Shown: positions 43,278-52,144, numbered from the stretch's first letter. The stretch is DNA of 64,000 nucleotides from CAZFJG01 sp964410915 (GCA_964410915.1 CAYPIU010000007.1:1-64000); one strand, 5' to 3'. Numbers and translations are program-made. Notes: generated from the sequence alone by a model not told the origin.

Positions 43278-44414
43278 TTGTATAAAGTCGTTGTTTTATC
43301 CCAACAGGACTATGAATACAGAAACCTCAAGATCAGGCTGGGCAATATTATTGAAGATCTTGGGGGAAGTCCCTCTTTTTTTAAAAGAGGAAATAAAGTG
43401 CTTTTAAAGCCGAACATGCTTTCCGCGAGAAATCCAGAGCGAAGAGTCACCACTGACCCTTCTGTCGTCAGGGCGATCGCTGAACTGGTCATTGACGCAG
43501 GAGGAAAACCATACATAGGTGACAGTCCTCCCGGCATTGAACCTTTTTCACTCATTTCCAGGAAAACCGGCATCAGGGAAATCTCCGATCTGACCGGAAT
43601 ACCTCTGGTAGAATTTAAGGAAACCCGCAAGACCAGCACTCAAAATAGTATAAGGTTCAAGAATCTCAATATATCATCGAAAGTGCTTGATTCGGATGTT
43701 GTAATAAATATTCCCAAGTTGAAGACACATTGCCAGATGCTGCTTACGCTGGGTGTTAAAAACATGTTCGGTACAATAGTAGCCCAGGAAAAAGCAGAAT
43801 GGCATTATAAGGTTGGCCTCGACAGAGACATTTTTGCAACCCTGTTACTCGACATTTATAATGCAGTAAGGCCTTCACTTACTATCCTGGACGGAATATG
43901 GGGAATGGAAGGACACGGTCCCGGGAATGGCAAACCAAGACATTTCGGTATCCTTGCTGGATCCGCCGACGCCCTGGCAATGGATATCACTCTCTGCAGG
44001 CTCCTTGGAGTTGCCCTGGACAAATACCCCCTTTACAGGGCTGCCAGAAAAGCGGGATATTCCCAGGCAGATCCGCAACAGATCAGACTTGAAGGAGATA
44101 TGACTCTCTCACAGCCTTTCAGCGACGTAGAGGTTCCTTCTCTGGACAATCTGCATGTGCTTCCACCTTTCCTGAGATATTTTGGTAATTCCCTGACGTC
44201 AAGACCTGTTCAGGATCCACAAAAATGCATAGGTTGCGGTGAATGTATAAAAATGTGTTCGGCAGGAGCCATTGATCTGAAGCAGGGAAACCGGCTTGAG
44301 TATGATTATGACAAATGTGTACGCTGTTTCTGCTGTCAGGAAGTATGTCCAGCAGATGCTATAAATTTTAAAAAAGGCTGGCTCCTTAAACTGATGGAGT
44401 ATTTCAAAAAGTAA
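43278..44414 (+). CDS. DUF362 protein with two C-terminal 4Fe-4S motifs
   Basis: Protein of 378 residues. DUF362 part: GNKVLLKPNMLSAR, TTDPSVVRAIAELVIDAGGKPYIGDSPPG, VINIPKLKTHCQMLLTLGVKNMFGTI, LTILDGIWGMEGHGPGNG. The C terminus has two ferredoxin motifs, CIGCGECIKMC...CSAGAI region and CVRCFCCQEVCPADAI. It is an iron-sulfur redox protein of unknown partner. The TTG at 43278 is chosen for GGAG seven bases ahead; in-frame ATGs further upstream lack a site. It begins a likely operon with a phosphoesterase and korDABC. Confidence 0.85.
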   Translation: MYKVVVLSQQDYEYRNLKIRLGNIIEDLGGSPSFFKRGNKVLLKPNMLSARNPERRVTTDPSVVRAIAELVIDAGGKPYIGDSPPGIEPFSLISRKTGIREISDLTGIPLVEFKETRKTSTQNSIRFKNLNISSKVLDSDVVINIPKLKTHCQMLLTLGVKNMFGTIVAQEKAEWHYKVGLDRDIFATLLLDIYNAVRPSLTILDGIWGMEGHGPGNGKPRHFGILAGSADALAMDITLCRLLGVALDKYPLYRAARKAGYSQADPQQIRLEGDMTLSQPFSDVEVPSLDNLHVLPPFLRYFGNSLTSRPVQDPQKCIGCGECIKMCSAGAIDLKQGNRLEYDYDKCVRCFCCQEVCPADAINFKKGWLLKLMEYFKK

Positions 44415-44494
44415 AGCTATTAATTCCACTATGGTCTGATATTTTTTGGATCTCTTGCTTTTATAATGGGGGAAGTTTTAAATGGCAGGTAAAA

Positions 44495-45118
44495 ATGGAT
44501 CTTAGATCACTTGTCTGCAAAATTCTCGATCTGTCTTTTATTCCTGAGGAAATAAAGGAACTGCATGGACGTGTAGCCCTTCACATTTCTGATACTCCGT
44601 CCACTTTCTATAACACTCTGGACAGACTTGTCAAGACACTGGATCCTCCATGGATCTTTCATACTGGAGACCTGGTGGACCAGGTCAAGATCGGTATGCA
44701 CAGAAGAGACAAAGACCTTTACTCTATCAAACTCAGAAGATTGAGAAGTATCCTTGAATATGGTTCCCATAACCAGGAAAGAAAGATCTTTATAACCCTT
44801 GGAAACCATGACATTGAGGATACCGCAAGGAAGATCTTTCGGAAAAGTCATATATTCAACAGAACCGCGATGGTAGAAATAGAGGGCCTTCAATTTAACA
44901 TGAGTCACTATTTTTCACTTTTGCCGGGAGGTCAGGGTACTTATAATCTCTATGGGCACAACACCTTTATACCATCAGAAGACACAAAAAAAGGCATTTT
45001 TTTGAACGGCCTGCTTAAAATGAACCTTATAACCATCCCCGAGGGAGAAATTTATAAAATAGACTATCCGAGATATGTAAATGACCACAGGACACTGAGA
45101 CACAAGACAGGATTATGA
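44495..45118 (+). CDS. Metallophosphoesterase-like protein
   Basis: Protein of 207 residues with calcineurin-like metal-binding blocks: LHISDTPSTF, IFHTGDLVDQ, ITLGNHDIED and the late GHNTFIP. The first motif has HISDTP in place of the common DxH. Acceptor and product are unknown. ATG at 44495 was taken; another ATG just upstream is out of frame and closes at once. The gene is 80 bp from the DUF362 gene and 32 bp from korD. Confidence 0.75.
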   Translation: MDLRSLVCKILDLSFIPEEIKELHGRVALHISDTPSTFYNTLDRLVKTLDPPWIFHTGDLVDQVKIGMHRRDKDLYSIKLRRLRSILEYGSHNQERKIFITLGNHDIEDTARKIFRKSHIFNRTAMVEIEGLQFNMSHYFSLLPGGQGTYNLYGHNTFIPSEDTKKGIFLNGLLKMNLITIPEGEIYKIDYPRYVNDHRTLRHKTGL

Positions 45119-45150
45119 ATATTTTAAGAATAACATCAGGAGGTTCATTG

Positions 45151-45357
45151 ATGATCCATATTAACAGCGAAGCATGCAAAGGTTGTGGCATATGCATTTC
45201 CATGTGTCCTTCAAATGTTCTAACCTTCTCTGATGAATTTAATTCAACAGGATTCCGATATCCCGTGGTGAAAAACAGCGATAGTTGTACTGGCTGTGGT
45301 AACTGTATGGTATATTGTCCTGATTTCGCCATAGTTGTGAAAAACGATGAAGAATAG
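45151..45357 (+). CDS. korD: 2-oxoacid:ferredoxin oxidoreductase, ferredoxin-like delta subunit
   Basis: Protein of 68 residues with two 4Fe-4S motifs: CKGCGICISMCPSNVL and CTGCGNCMVYCPDFAI. It hands electrons from the TPP subunit complex to ferredoxin. ATG at 45151 has GGAGG seven bases ahead, preferred to an ATG 36 bp upstream. It overlaps korA by 11 bp. Confidence 0.92.
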   Translation: MIHINSEACKGCGICISMCPSNVLTFSDEFNSTGFRYPVVKNSDSCTGCGNCMVYCPDFAIVVKNDEE

Positions 45358-46498
45358 ATCTGCCCATTCCAGGGATTTCCTGATGGGCAATCTGGCCTGT
45401 GCAGAGGGTGCCCTGGCTGCAGGTTGCCAGTTTTACGCCGGATATCCCATAACTCCTGCCAGCGAAATAATGCAGCACATGTCAGGAAGAATATTTCAGG
45501 AGGGGGGCACATTCCTGCAGACAGAGGACGAGATCGCCGCTATGGCATCAGTTATAGGTGCATCATGGGGTGGTGCAAAGGCAATGACCGCCACCTGTGG
45601 GCCAGGCATAAGCCTTATGCAGGAGAACATCGGCCTGGCAGTAATGACTGAAACCCCCTGCGTGATAGTAAATGTACAGAGGGGCGGGCCATCAACCGGA
45701 AGCACAGGACTCAGCTCTCAGGGAGACCTTTTTCAGGTTAAATACGGATCACAGGGCGATTACCCCGTAATTGCCATAGCTCCATCATCACCACAGGAAA
45801 TGTACGAACACACGATCTGGGCTTTTAACAAATCGGAAAAATATCGAACCCCTGTCTTCGTTCTCAGCGACAGGCTTGTTGGCCATATGAGCGAATCTGT
45901 AGATTTTTATCTTCCGGAAGATATCAATATTGAGAACAGAAAGATCAGAGAGAAGTATGACGGCCCTGGACAGGAGATGTTCCTCAGCCCTGAAGGAGTT
46001 GCCCCAATGCCCGTTTTCGGGAGAGGGCTGAAAGCACATGTAACCGGCTCCAGCCACTATCCTGACGGATCCAGAAATGTAGCTGACGCCGAATTGATGG
46101 ATTACATAATCAAAACCCTCAAAAATAAGATCGAAAGATCACTTAAAGATATTTCACTCACGGAGAAGGAATACATGGAAGATGCCGAAATTGCAGTAGT
46201 CTCATGGGGATCAACCTTCCGCTCATGCCTTTCAGCCGTAAAGGATTGTCGGTCCATGGGACTTCCAGCCGGAAGTTTCAGACCAGTAACGGTTTGGCCC
46301 TTCCCTGAAAACGAGATCCGGGAAATATCCGAAAAGGTGAAAACAATTATTGTCTGTGAGAACAATATGGGGCAGTTATATCATATGGTCAGGTCAGCTG
46401 CACTGGATAAGGCTAAAGTTGTTTTTCTTCCCCCGGAAAAACTGGGAACGCTTATCAAACCTGCCAGGATAGTCGAAAAAGTCAGGGAGGCATTATAA
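45347..46498 (+). CDS. korA: 2-oxoacid:ferredoxin oxidoreductase alpha subunit
   Basis: Protein of 383 residues, pyrimidine-binding and domain II part of a 2-oxoglutarate-type (Kor) oxidoreductase. Blocks: GNLACAEGALAAGCQFYAGYPITPASEIMQHM, QTEDEIAAMASVIGASWGGAKAMTATCGPGISLM and QRGGPSTGSTGLSSQGDL. The complex converts 2-oxoacids from amino acid deamination to acyl-CoA, CO2 and reduced ferredoxin. Order DABC with overlaps is typical. Substrate (2-oxoglutarate or branched-chain oxoacid) cannot be fixed by eye. Confidence 0.94.
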   Translation: MKNRSAHSRDFLMGNLACAEGALAAGCQFYAGYPITPASEIMQHMSGRIFQEGGTFLQTEDEIAAMASVIGASWGGAKAMTATCGPGISLMQENIGLAVMTETPCVIVNVQRGGPSTGSTGLSSQGDLFQVKYGSQGDYPVIAIAPSSPQEMYEHTIWAFNKSEKYRTPVFVLSDRLVGHMSESVDFYLPEDINIENRKIREKYDGPGQEMFLSPEGVAPMPVFGRGLKAHVTGSSHYPDGSRNVADAELMDYIIKTLKNKIERSLKDISLTEKEYMEDAEIAVVSWGSTFRSCLSAVKDCRSMGLPAGSFRPVTVWPFPENEIREISEKVKTIIVCENNMGQLYHMVRSAALDKAKVVFLPPEKLGTLIKPARIVEKVREAL

Positions 46499-47316
46499 TG
46501 TCCGACTTTGACCATCCTCTCAAGAAATATTTCAGGAACGGGATCAATTATAAAACCTGCCCGGGATGCGGAAACGGCATAATCTCTGCAAGTATCCTCA
46601 GAGCTATCGACTCCTCCGGAAAAGACTTCGATTCTTTCGCTTTTGTCTCCGGAATAGGCTGCTCTGGATGGATACCGAGCCCCTTTTATAATACCGATGT
46701 ACTTCACGTTACCCACGGCAGGGCGATCGCTGCAGCTACGGGTCTGAAACTTGCCCTTCCAGAAATAAACGTAATGGTAATAGCCGGAGATGGTGATACC
46801 GGTGCCATTGGAGGAAACCATCTGATCCACGGAGCCAGAAGAAACATAAATATAACTGTAATAACTGTTAACAACAGGATATACGGGATGACAGGAGGAC
46901 AGGCAGCACCAACCACGCCAAGGTTTTCACCCACATCATCCTCTCCATTTGGCACAATAGAAAGACCCTTTGACCTCTGCAGAATAGTAGAAGCAGCAGG
47001 CGGAACCTTTGTCGCACGATGGACCACCTTCCATACCAGGCAGCTTTCAGCTACGATCCGGAAAGCACTGGATCATAAAGGATTTTCCTTCATTGAGGTA
47101 TTATCCCAATGTCCAGTCCATTATGGGAAAATAGAAGGAATGCGTGGTAACGCCCCTGCAATGATGGAACAGCTAAGGGACAACACTTATGTCTGGAAGC
47201 CTGATACTGTCAAGAATGACAAAATACCTGTGGGTATATTTGTACATGAGATGGGGATTCCTGAAATGACTTCCGAGATAGAACGGTTACGCATAAAGGC
47301 TGGATATCATGAGTAG
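46498..47316 (+). CDS. korB: 2-oxoacid:ferredoxin oxidoreductase beta (TPP) subunit
   Basis: Protein of 272 residues. Cysteines CPGCGNGI near the start and the TPP-binding block GDGDTGAIGGNHLIHGARRNINITVITVNN, followed by YGMTGGQAAPTTP. Its ATG overlaps the korA stop by one base, and its end overlaps korC. It works with KorA, KorC and KorD as one enzyme. Confidence 0.95.
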   Translation: MSDFDHPLKKYFRNGINYKTCPGCGNGIISASILRAIDSSGKDFDSFAFVSGIGCSGWIPSPFYNTDVLHVTHGRAIAAATGLKLALPEINVMVIAGDGDTGAIGGNHLIHGARRNINITVITVNNRIYGMTGGQAAPTTPRFSPTSSSPFGTIERPFDLCRIVEAAGGTFVARWTTFHTRQLSATIRKALDHKGFSFIEVLSQCPVHYGKIEGMRGNAPAMMEQLRDNTYVWKPDTVKNDKIPVGIFVHEMGIPEMTSEIERLRIKAGYHE

Positions 47317-47860
47317 AATGGAGTTCAGATTCACCGGTACAGGGGGCCAGGGAATAATTCTTGCTGCCTCGATCTTTGCAAGAGCTGCCTCGGTCTATGA
47401 GGGGTTCTTCGCCCTCCAGACCAAACACTACACAGCAGATATGAGAGGAGGAGAAGTTACATCTGACGTTATAATCTCCATGAACAGAATAATCTACCCT
47501 GCTATTGAAAGTCCTGCTTACATGATAGCTCTTGCAGGAAGCTCATTTTACAAATACAAAGACAGCCTCAGGAAAAACGGTGTCCTTATAACAGACAAGG
47601 ATCTTGTAAGGATCGATCTGATCAATGAGGATATCAGGCATTTTGTTTGTCCCTTCAACAAGATCGCAACAAGTGAACCTGGCTGTTCTTCCTTCATGAA
47701 CATGATAATGCTGGGCTTCACCCTTGAGATCTGCGGGATCATCACGGAAGGATCATTGAAACACAGCATCAAAGACCTTATCCCGAAAAAATTTATCGAG
47801 ATCAACATGAAAACCCTCGATATGGGCATACAGTTAGCCTCAGAGAAAAAGGACACATAA
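47309..47860 (+). CDS. korC: 2-oxoacid:ferredoxin oxidoreductase gamma subunit
   Basis: Protein of 183 residues; FTGTGGQGIILAASIFARAA and HYTADMRGGEVTSDVIIS are hallmarks of the gamma domain. The first ATG overlaps korB by 8 bp. No terminator was seen directly after it; the next feature is the promoter of the Mo/W transporter leader. Confidence 0.93.
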   Translation: MSRMEFRFTGTGGQGIILAASIFARAASVYEGFFALQTKHYTADMRGGEVTSDVIISMNRIIYPAIESPAYMIALAGSSFYKYKDSLRKNGVLITDKDLVRIDLINEDIRHFVCPFNKIATSEPGCSSFMNMIMLGFTLEICGIITEGSLKHSIKDLIPKKFIEINMKTLDMGIQLASEKKDT

Positions 47861-47984
47861 GATATACCCCACTTTACGGCTTAATATCCATAGTACACTT
47901 GTATTTACTCCAGATCCGACCTGTTAGAAAGTTATTTTGAACTGAAATTTAAAACCTGTTTTTCACATAGTATTTATTGTTATC

Positions 47985-48013
47985 TTGATTCTACTTCCAA
48001 TAACCTTTATCAT
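47985..48013 (+). promoter_or_regulatory. Promoter of the Mo/W transporter leader
   Basis: TTGATT (47985-47990), a 17-bp spacer and TATCAT (48008-48013). Predicted start near 48020, just before the structured leader. Confidence 0.7.
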
Positions 48014-48019
48014 GTAGAA

Positions 48020-48140
48020 TGAAACTCTCCGAGCCTGAAATCCTAACGGGTATCCCATGGATTAAGGCCGAAGGGTGCTTCTGGAAACGGAAGTACCTCC
48101 CGTGCTTGGAAAGGAGAAGTCCATGGCTGTATTGAGTGGT
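48020..48140 (+). ncRNA. Structured leader RNA before modABC (Moco-type riboswitch likely)
   Basis: The leader can form CUCUCC..GGAGA(AG), CCAUGGA..UCCAUGG and a strong hairpin GGUGCUUC-N8-GAAGUACC. Conserved-looking blocks are CUCCGAGCC, GGCCGAAGGG and CCUCCCGUG..GGAAAGGAGAAG. These agree with what I recall of Moco riboswitches, which precede molybdate transport genes, but I could not check the consensus. A terminator follows, so ligand binding would decide readthrough into modA. Confidence 0.65.
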
Positions 48141-48173
48141 AACTCCCTTCGAAGTTCGGAGGGAGTTATTTTT
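48141..48173 (+). terminator. Leader terminator before modA
   Basis: Hairpin AACTCCCTTCG..CGGAGGGAGTT followed by ATTTTT, ending just before the GGAGGTG ribosome site of modA. Its right arm recurs after the N gap because of the artefactual duplication. Confidence 0.8.
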
Positions 48174-48211
48174 ATGGAGGTGTTATTGATAATGAAAAAG
48201 GGAAGTCTGGC
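48157..48211. repeat. Left copy of a 55-bp duplication flanking the assembly gap
   Basis: Identical to 48312-48366. The two copies stand exactly at the edges of a 100-N gap, so they represent one genomic sequence that failed to merge. Confidence 0.95.
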
Positions 48212-48311
48212 NNNNNNNNNNNNNNNNNNNNNNNNNNNNNNNNNNNNNNNNNNNNNNNNNNNNNNNNNNNNNNNNNNNNNNNNNNNNNNNNNNNNNNNNN
48301 NNNNNNNNNNN
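48212..48311. other. Assembly gap (100 N)
   Basis: Exactly 100 N, a scaffolding placeholder, not a measured length. The contig ends overlap by 55 bp, so the true gap is probably nil. Confidence 0.97.
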
Positions 48312-48366
48312 CGGAGGGAGTTATTTTTATGGAGGTGTTATTGATAATGAAAAAGGGAAGTCTGGC
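48312..48366. repeat. Right copy of the 55-bp duplication
   Basis: Second copy of 48157-48211; contains the ribosome site and first codons of modA. If the copies are merged, the leader, terminator and modA join without a break. Confidence 0.95.
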
Positions 48367-49144
48367 TTTACTTTTCATATTTATTGCAATGTTTATTGTT
48401 ACCGCAAGTGCCAGTACAGGTATCTGCTCAGAGGATGACCCACTTCTGATATACTGCGGCGCTGGTCTTATGAAACCCATGGATGAACTGGCAGTTCAGT
48501 TCCAGGAAAAATATGACTGCAGTACAAGAATGATCTACGCAGGTTCCGGAGAACTTTTCGGAATGATAGCCACCCGCAAGAACGGCGACGTATATATTCC
48601 CGGCGCCGACAAATATACAAAGGATGCCCTTGAGAAAAACATGGTAGTTGAAAAAGGGATGGAAACCATATGCTATCATGTACCTGTAATTCTTGCTCCC
48701 GCAGAAAATCCCGGAAACATCAATTGCCTGGATGACCTCACAAAAGATGGACTTCGGCTGGCTCTGGCCGATTCAAAGGCAGCTGCAATTGGGAAAGTGG
48801 GCAACAAGATCCTTGAAAAGAACGGAATTAAGGAAGCTGTGGAAAAGAATGTAGTTGCAAAGCCAAGCACGACCAACCAGCTTCTTATCTATACTGCCAC
48901 CGGACAGGTTGACGGAACCATCGCATGGGAAGACCAGTCCACCTGGGCCCAGTCAAAGGGCAAAGTGACCATAATTCCCATCACTCCTTCCAAAAATATA
49001 ATCAAGACAATTCCGGCTTCAGTAGTCTCCTATTCGAAAAAAACAGAAATGGCAGAAGACTTTATCCAGTTCATTACCTCTGAGGACGGGAAAAAGGTCT
49101 GGAAAAAATGGGGATTCCCCCTGAAGAATCCCTCTGAAATATGA
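48347..49144 (+). CDS. modA: Molybdate/tungstate-binding protein of ABC transporter
   Basis: Protein of 265 residues. A signal peptide (KKGSLALLFIFIAMFIVTASAS) is followed by LLIYCGAGLMKPMDELAVQFQEKY, IYAGSGELFGMI, DVYIPGADKYTKDA and VDGTIAWEDQSTWAQ, the ModA-type oxyanion-binding fold. It binds the anion in the periplasm. ATG at 48347 has GGAGGTG nine bases ahead. The stop overlaps modB (ATGA). With a tungsten aldehyde oxidoreductase encoded nearby, tungstate is as likely a substrate as molybdate. Confidence 0.88.
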   Translation: MKKGSLALLFIFIAMFIVTASASTGICSEDDPLLIYCGAGLMKPMDELAVQFQEKYDCSTRMIYAGSGELFGMIATRKNGDVYIPGADKYTKDALEKNMVVEKGMETICYHVPVILAPAENPGNINCLDDLTKDGLRLALADSKAAAIGKVGNKILEKNGIKEAVEKNVVAKPSTTNQLLIYTATGQVDGTIAWEDQSTWAQSKGKVTIIPITPSKNIIKTIPASVVSYSKKTEMAEDFIQFITSEDGKKVWKKWGFPLKNPSEI

Positions 49145-49926
49145 GCAATAGAATATTTCGGGCAGCCCTGGGAGGAGTAACTGTACTCTTCTCAGGACTT
49201 CTTATATGGTCTATCCTTTCCCTGGTATTCATGCCTGAAAGATCGGAGATCGTCGAAAGCGCATTCTCTGAAGAGATGATATACAGCGTCAAATTATCTC
49301 TTCTTACAAGCTTTCTTTCCGTCTTTATAGTAATGATCTTAGCCATTGCAATAGGGTACGTACTTGCACGGTTTCATTTTCCCGGGCACCACCTTCTCAG
49401 GACCATTGTTGACCTGCCAATGGCATTTCCTGAACTTGTCCTTGGTCTATGTCTGCTTCTCCTTCTGGGACACGGGCCATTAGGAGACTTCCTCAAGGGA
49501 ATGGGCATAAACGTTGTTTTCAGCAAATTTGCCATTGTTGTAGCACAGGTCTTTACAGCTGCCCCTTATGCAATAAGGGTAGTTTATGGAACTTTCAGGG
49601 GAATAAGTCCAAGATATGAGCTCGTCGCAAGGAGCCTTGGCTGCAGCCACATGAAGGCCTTCTTCAGAGTATCCGTACCAATGGCAAGAGGGGGCCTCTT
49701 TGCCGCTGCTGTAATAGCTTTTGCGCGCTGTATGGGCTGCTTTGGAACCGTGCTTATACTTGCAGGAGGAACAAGGATGTATACAGAGACCCTTCCAATA
49801 ACCCTCTACCTGAACATATCCTACGGTAACCTGGCCATGGCCATGACATCGGGAATAATCCTCATAACGATCTCACTGGGCGCCATTATTGTTTTTGAAC
49901 TTCTCAACAGGGAGGTAGTACTGTGA
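49141..49926 (+). CDS. modB: Molybdate/tungstate ABC transporter permease
   Basis: Protein of 261 residues with about six membrane segments and the permease EAA-like loop ELVARSLGCSHMKAFFRVSVPMARGG. Blocks FPELVLGLCLLLLLGHGPLG and FARCMGCFGTVLILAGG agree with ModB. Overlaps modA and modC by a few bases on both ends. Confidence 0.9.
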   Translation: MSNRIFRAALGGVTVLFSGLLIWSILSLVFMPERSEIVESAFSEEMIYSVKLSLLTSFLSVFIVMILAIAIGYVLARFHFPGHHLLRTIVDLPMAFPELVLGLCLLLLLGHGPLGDFLKGMGINVVFSKFAIVVAQVFTAAPYAIRVVYGTFRGISPRYELVARSLGCSHMKAFFRVSVPMARGGLFAAAVIAFARCMGCFGTVLILAGGTRMYTETLPITLYLNISYGNLAMAMTSGIILITISLGAIIVFELLNREVVL

Positions 49927-51050
49927 TGGATATCCTGACCGTGAAGGATCTTTCCGTGGACCTGGGAGAATTTTCCCTTAGAAAAGTCTCTTTTGGAGTA
50001 CCTGAAGGATCATATTGCTGCCTCCTGGGAGCATCGGGAGCAGGAAAGAGCATCCTCCTTGAGACGATAATGGGAGGGTTCTCTCCCAAACATGGAAAAG
50101 TTTTCCTGAGAGGCGAGGACGTCACTAACCTCCCTCCCGAAAAACGAAAACTTGGAATAGTTTACCAGGATTATATGCTTTTCCCACACCTTGATGTCTT
50201 CAACAATATCGCTTTTGGTCTAAAGGAAAAATCTCTTAAAAAGACAGAAATCCATGAAAGCGTTCTTGATATTTCAAAAAACCTTCACATCGACGGGCTG
50301 CTCCACAGAAATATTTCCACACTCTCCGGGGGCGAGCAGCAGAGAGTGGCTCTTGCAAGGGCTCTAATCACAAAACCCGAGATTCTTCTCATGGATGAAG
50401 CATTCAGCGCTCTGGACCTTTCATCAAGAGAAAAGATGCGCCAGCTTGTGAGATCAACCGTCAGAGATCTGGGAATTACCGTCCTGCATGTCACCCATGA
50501 CAGTGAGGATGTATGGGCTCTTGCTGACAAAGTAGCTGTTATCCATGATGGAGCTCTTCTGCAGTCGGGAACTCCCGACGAAGTATTCCAGTGTCCAAGA
50601 CCCGGATATGTAGCTGGACTTGTAGGAGCAAGGAACATCCTTGCAGGAACAATAACTGAATCTGATCACATTTGTAACTCCACCATAAAATGTAAAGGAG
50701 AATACTTCTACTCCGCAGGCAGCAAATATATGGAAAAGGATCAGGAAATACTCTTTTCGGTCAGGCCAGAAGATATCATGGTTGCAAGGGAACCCATGGC
50801 GGTATCTTCAAGGAATCAAATGGAAATGAACATCGAAGGAGTGGAAAAAAGAGGGCCTCTTGTATGGCTTTCGGGTAGAAAGGGAGAACTTGAATTGCAT
50901 GCTGTTGTAACTGCAAGCTCATATGAAGAACTGGAATTAGACATAAATACAAATGTCGTCTTTATATTCAAAGCCAGAGCAGTACAGATACTTGAACAAG
51001 ATACTTCAGGAATTCCCATGAAAGCCGGCATACCTGATTACGTCACCTGA
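49923..51050 (+). CDS. modC: Molybdate/tungstate ABC transporter ATP-binding protein
   Basis: Protein of 375 residues. Walker A GASGAGKS, signature LSGGEQQRVALARALI, Walker B ILLMDEAFSALD and the switch HVTHD. After about residue 235 a TOBE-like regulatory part begins (VRPEDIMVAREPMAV...). It drives uptake by ModAB. Starts with GTG-ATG overlapping modB. Confidence 0.92.
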   Translation: MMDILTVKDLSVDLGEFSLRKVSFGVPEGSYCCLLGASGAGKSILLETIMGGFSPKHGKVFLRGEDVTNLPPEKRKLGIVYQDYMLFPHLDVFNNIAFGLKEKSLKKTEIHESVLDISKNLHIDGLLHRNISTLSGGEQQRVALARALITKPEILLMDEAFSALDLSSREKMRQLVRSTVRDLGITVLHVTHDSEDVWALADKVAVIHDGALLQSGTPDEVFQCPRPGYVAGLVGARNILAGTITESDHICNSTIKCKGEYFYSAGSKYMEKDQEILFSVRPEDIMVAREPMAVSSRNQMEMNIEGVEKRGPLVWLSGRKGELELHAVVTASSYEELELDINTNVVFIFKARAVQILEQDTSGIPMKAGIPDYVT

Positions 51051-51200
51051 ACAGAAGCGGAAAACTGAGCTGAAAAAACAAATTTGCGGGGTGAAAACTC
51101 AGTCCTGTGAAAACTCCAGAAGATCCCCAAAGCGTTTGCCCCCCCCGGGGACCGGATCGAGTACTTCAGAGGACTGAATTCATCCTGTTGCTTTATTTTT

Positions 51201-51995
51201 TCAACCAACAATTAGTTCAACATCTCCCAGAAGACTATATGAAGCAAGATAATGACCTCTCTGTAGTTTCAGGGGCAGGACAAAAGTTCCAGATGAAACC
51301 ACCATACCTTTTCTGAGATGATCTCCCCTGTACTCCAGTTTCCTGACAAGCCATTTTAAAGATTCCAGGGGATTCCCTAAAACCTCGCTGGAATGACCTT
51401 TCGCGATCTGTTCATTGTTGAAAAATAACTGAAGATCCAGATCGCCTAATTCCTCATAAGTAAGTTTTTTTCTTTTAGATCCATATACTATTCTTCCTGA
51501 TACGGCATTATCTGCAACGATAGTTCCAAGAGAAAGTTCCGGAAACCATTCAGAAAAACGGGAATCGGGTATTTCTATGCCAGCGGCCACACTGACTTTT
51601 CCCAAAAGATCCCGGTCATCAGTAATACCTTTAATATCCTTTTCAACAAAGAACATAAGTTCACTCTCTACAAGAGGCTCAGACATTTCTGACATTGAGA
51701 GGAAACTTCCTGAAATATTTAAATCTGTGAGTGTTCCATAAGCTGGTTCCAAGGCATTGAACCAATTCTGGGTTTCCTGGCTGGTGAGGCTTATCTTATA
51801 TCCCCTGACCTTCTCTCCGCCCCTGTCCTTCTTGAGTTCGGTGACTTTTTCCTGAACATGATATCCATCTTCAACCTCGAAACTGAACCTATCCGCCATA
51901 TTCCTGTCAAGAGCTCCTCCTCCCCGGAAACTTCTGTAAATACTCTCAGCAGCTTCATTGATCAGTTCTAAAGACACATTTGCTTTACTCTCCAC
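51201..51995 (-). CDS. 2-keto-4-pentenoate hydratase family protein
   Basis: Protein of 264 residues of the MhpD/DmpE hydratase-decarboxylase fold: GYKISLTSQETQNWFNALEPAYGTLTD, ESELMFFVEKDIKG, VAAGIEIPDSRFSEW, VADNAVSGRIVYGS and SSGTFVLPL. Acidic Mg2+ ligands (E in ESE, E in IEIPD) are present. Substrate is probably a 2-oxo-enoic acid; the pathway is not apparent. The GTG at 51995 follows AGGAGGAG. It stands alone, convergent with modC. Confidence 0.82.
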   Translation of the reverse strand: MESKANVSLELINEAAESIYRSFRGGGALDRNMADRFSFEVEDGYHVQEKVTELKKDRGGEKVRGYKISLTSQETQNWFNALEPAYGTLTDLNISGSFLSMSEMSEPLVESELMFFVEKDIKGITDDRDLLGKVSVAAGIEIPDSRFSEWFPELSLGTIVADNAVSGRIVYGSKRKKLTYEELGDLDLQLFFNNEQIAKGHSSEVLGNPLESLKWLVRKLEYRGDHLRKGMVVSSGTFVLPLKLQRGHYLASYSLLGDVELIVG

Positions 51996-52086
51996 TATTA
52001 TCTCCTCCTCTGATAAAATATTCTTTTTCCTTTACGCCGGAACTAATTGACCAGCAGGGAATTCCACTCTTTTCTCTATTTCCAAT

Positions 52087-52123
52087 AAAAAAAGCCGGAT
52101 ACCGCAAAAAATGCGGATCCGGC
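52087..52123 (-). terminator. Terminator after the 32-aa ORF
   Basis: Stem GCCGGAT.CCGCA / TGCGG.ATCCGGC with a loop of A/T, followed on the minus strand by seven U. It ends the transcript holding the 32-codon ORF and ridA. Confidence 0.9.
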
Positions 52124-52144
52124 CTGATGGTCATTTAAAGGTGA

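Larger units (their letters stand above)
47861..48346. other. Region between korC and modA: promoter, leader RNA, assembly gap
   Basis: Holds the promoter at 47985-48013, a structured leader of about 160 nt with terminator, and a run of 100 N. Sequence 47861-47984 shows nothing else. Confidence 0.7.

Noticed and set aside
48075..48344. Open frame running through the N gap
   Set aside because: Exists only because N codons are read as X; it crosses the leader terminator and the duplicated 55 bp.
48157..48366. Direct repeat as sign of a mobile element insertion
   Set aside because: The copies border a placeholder gap exactly and contain the modA start; contig-end overlap explains them fully.
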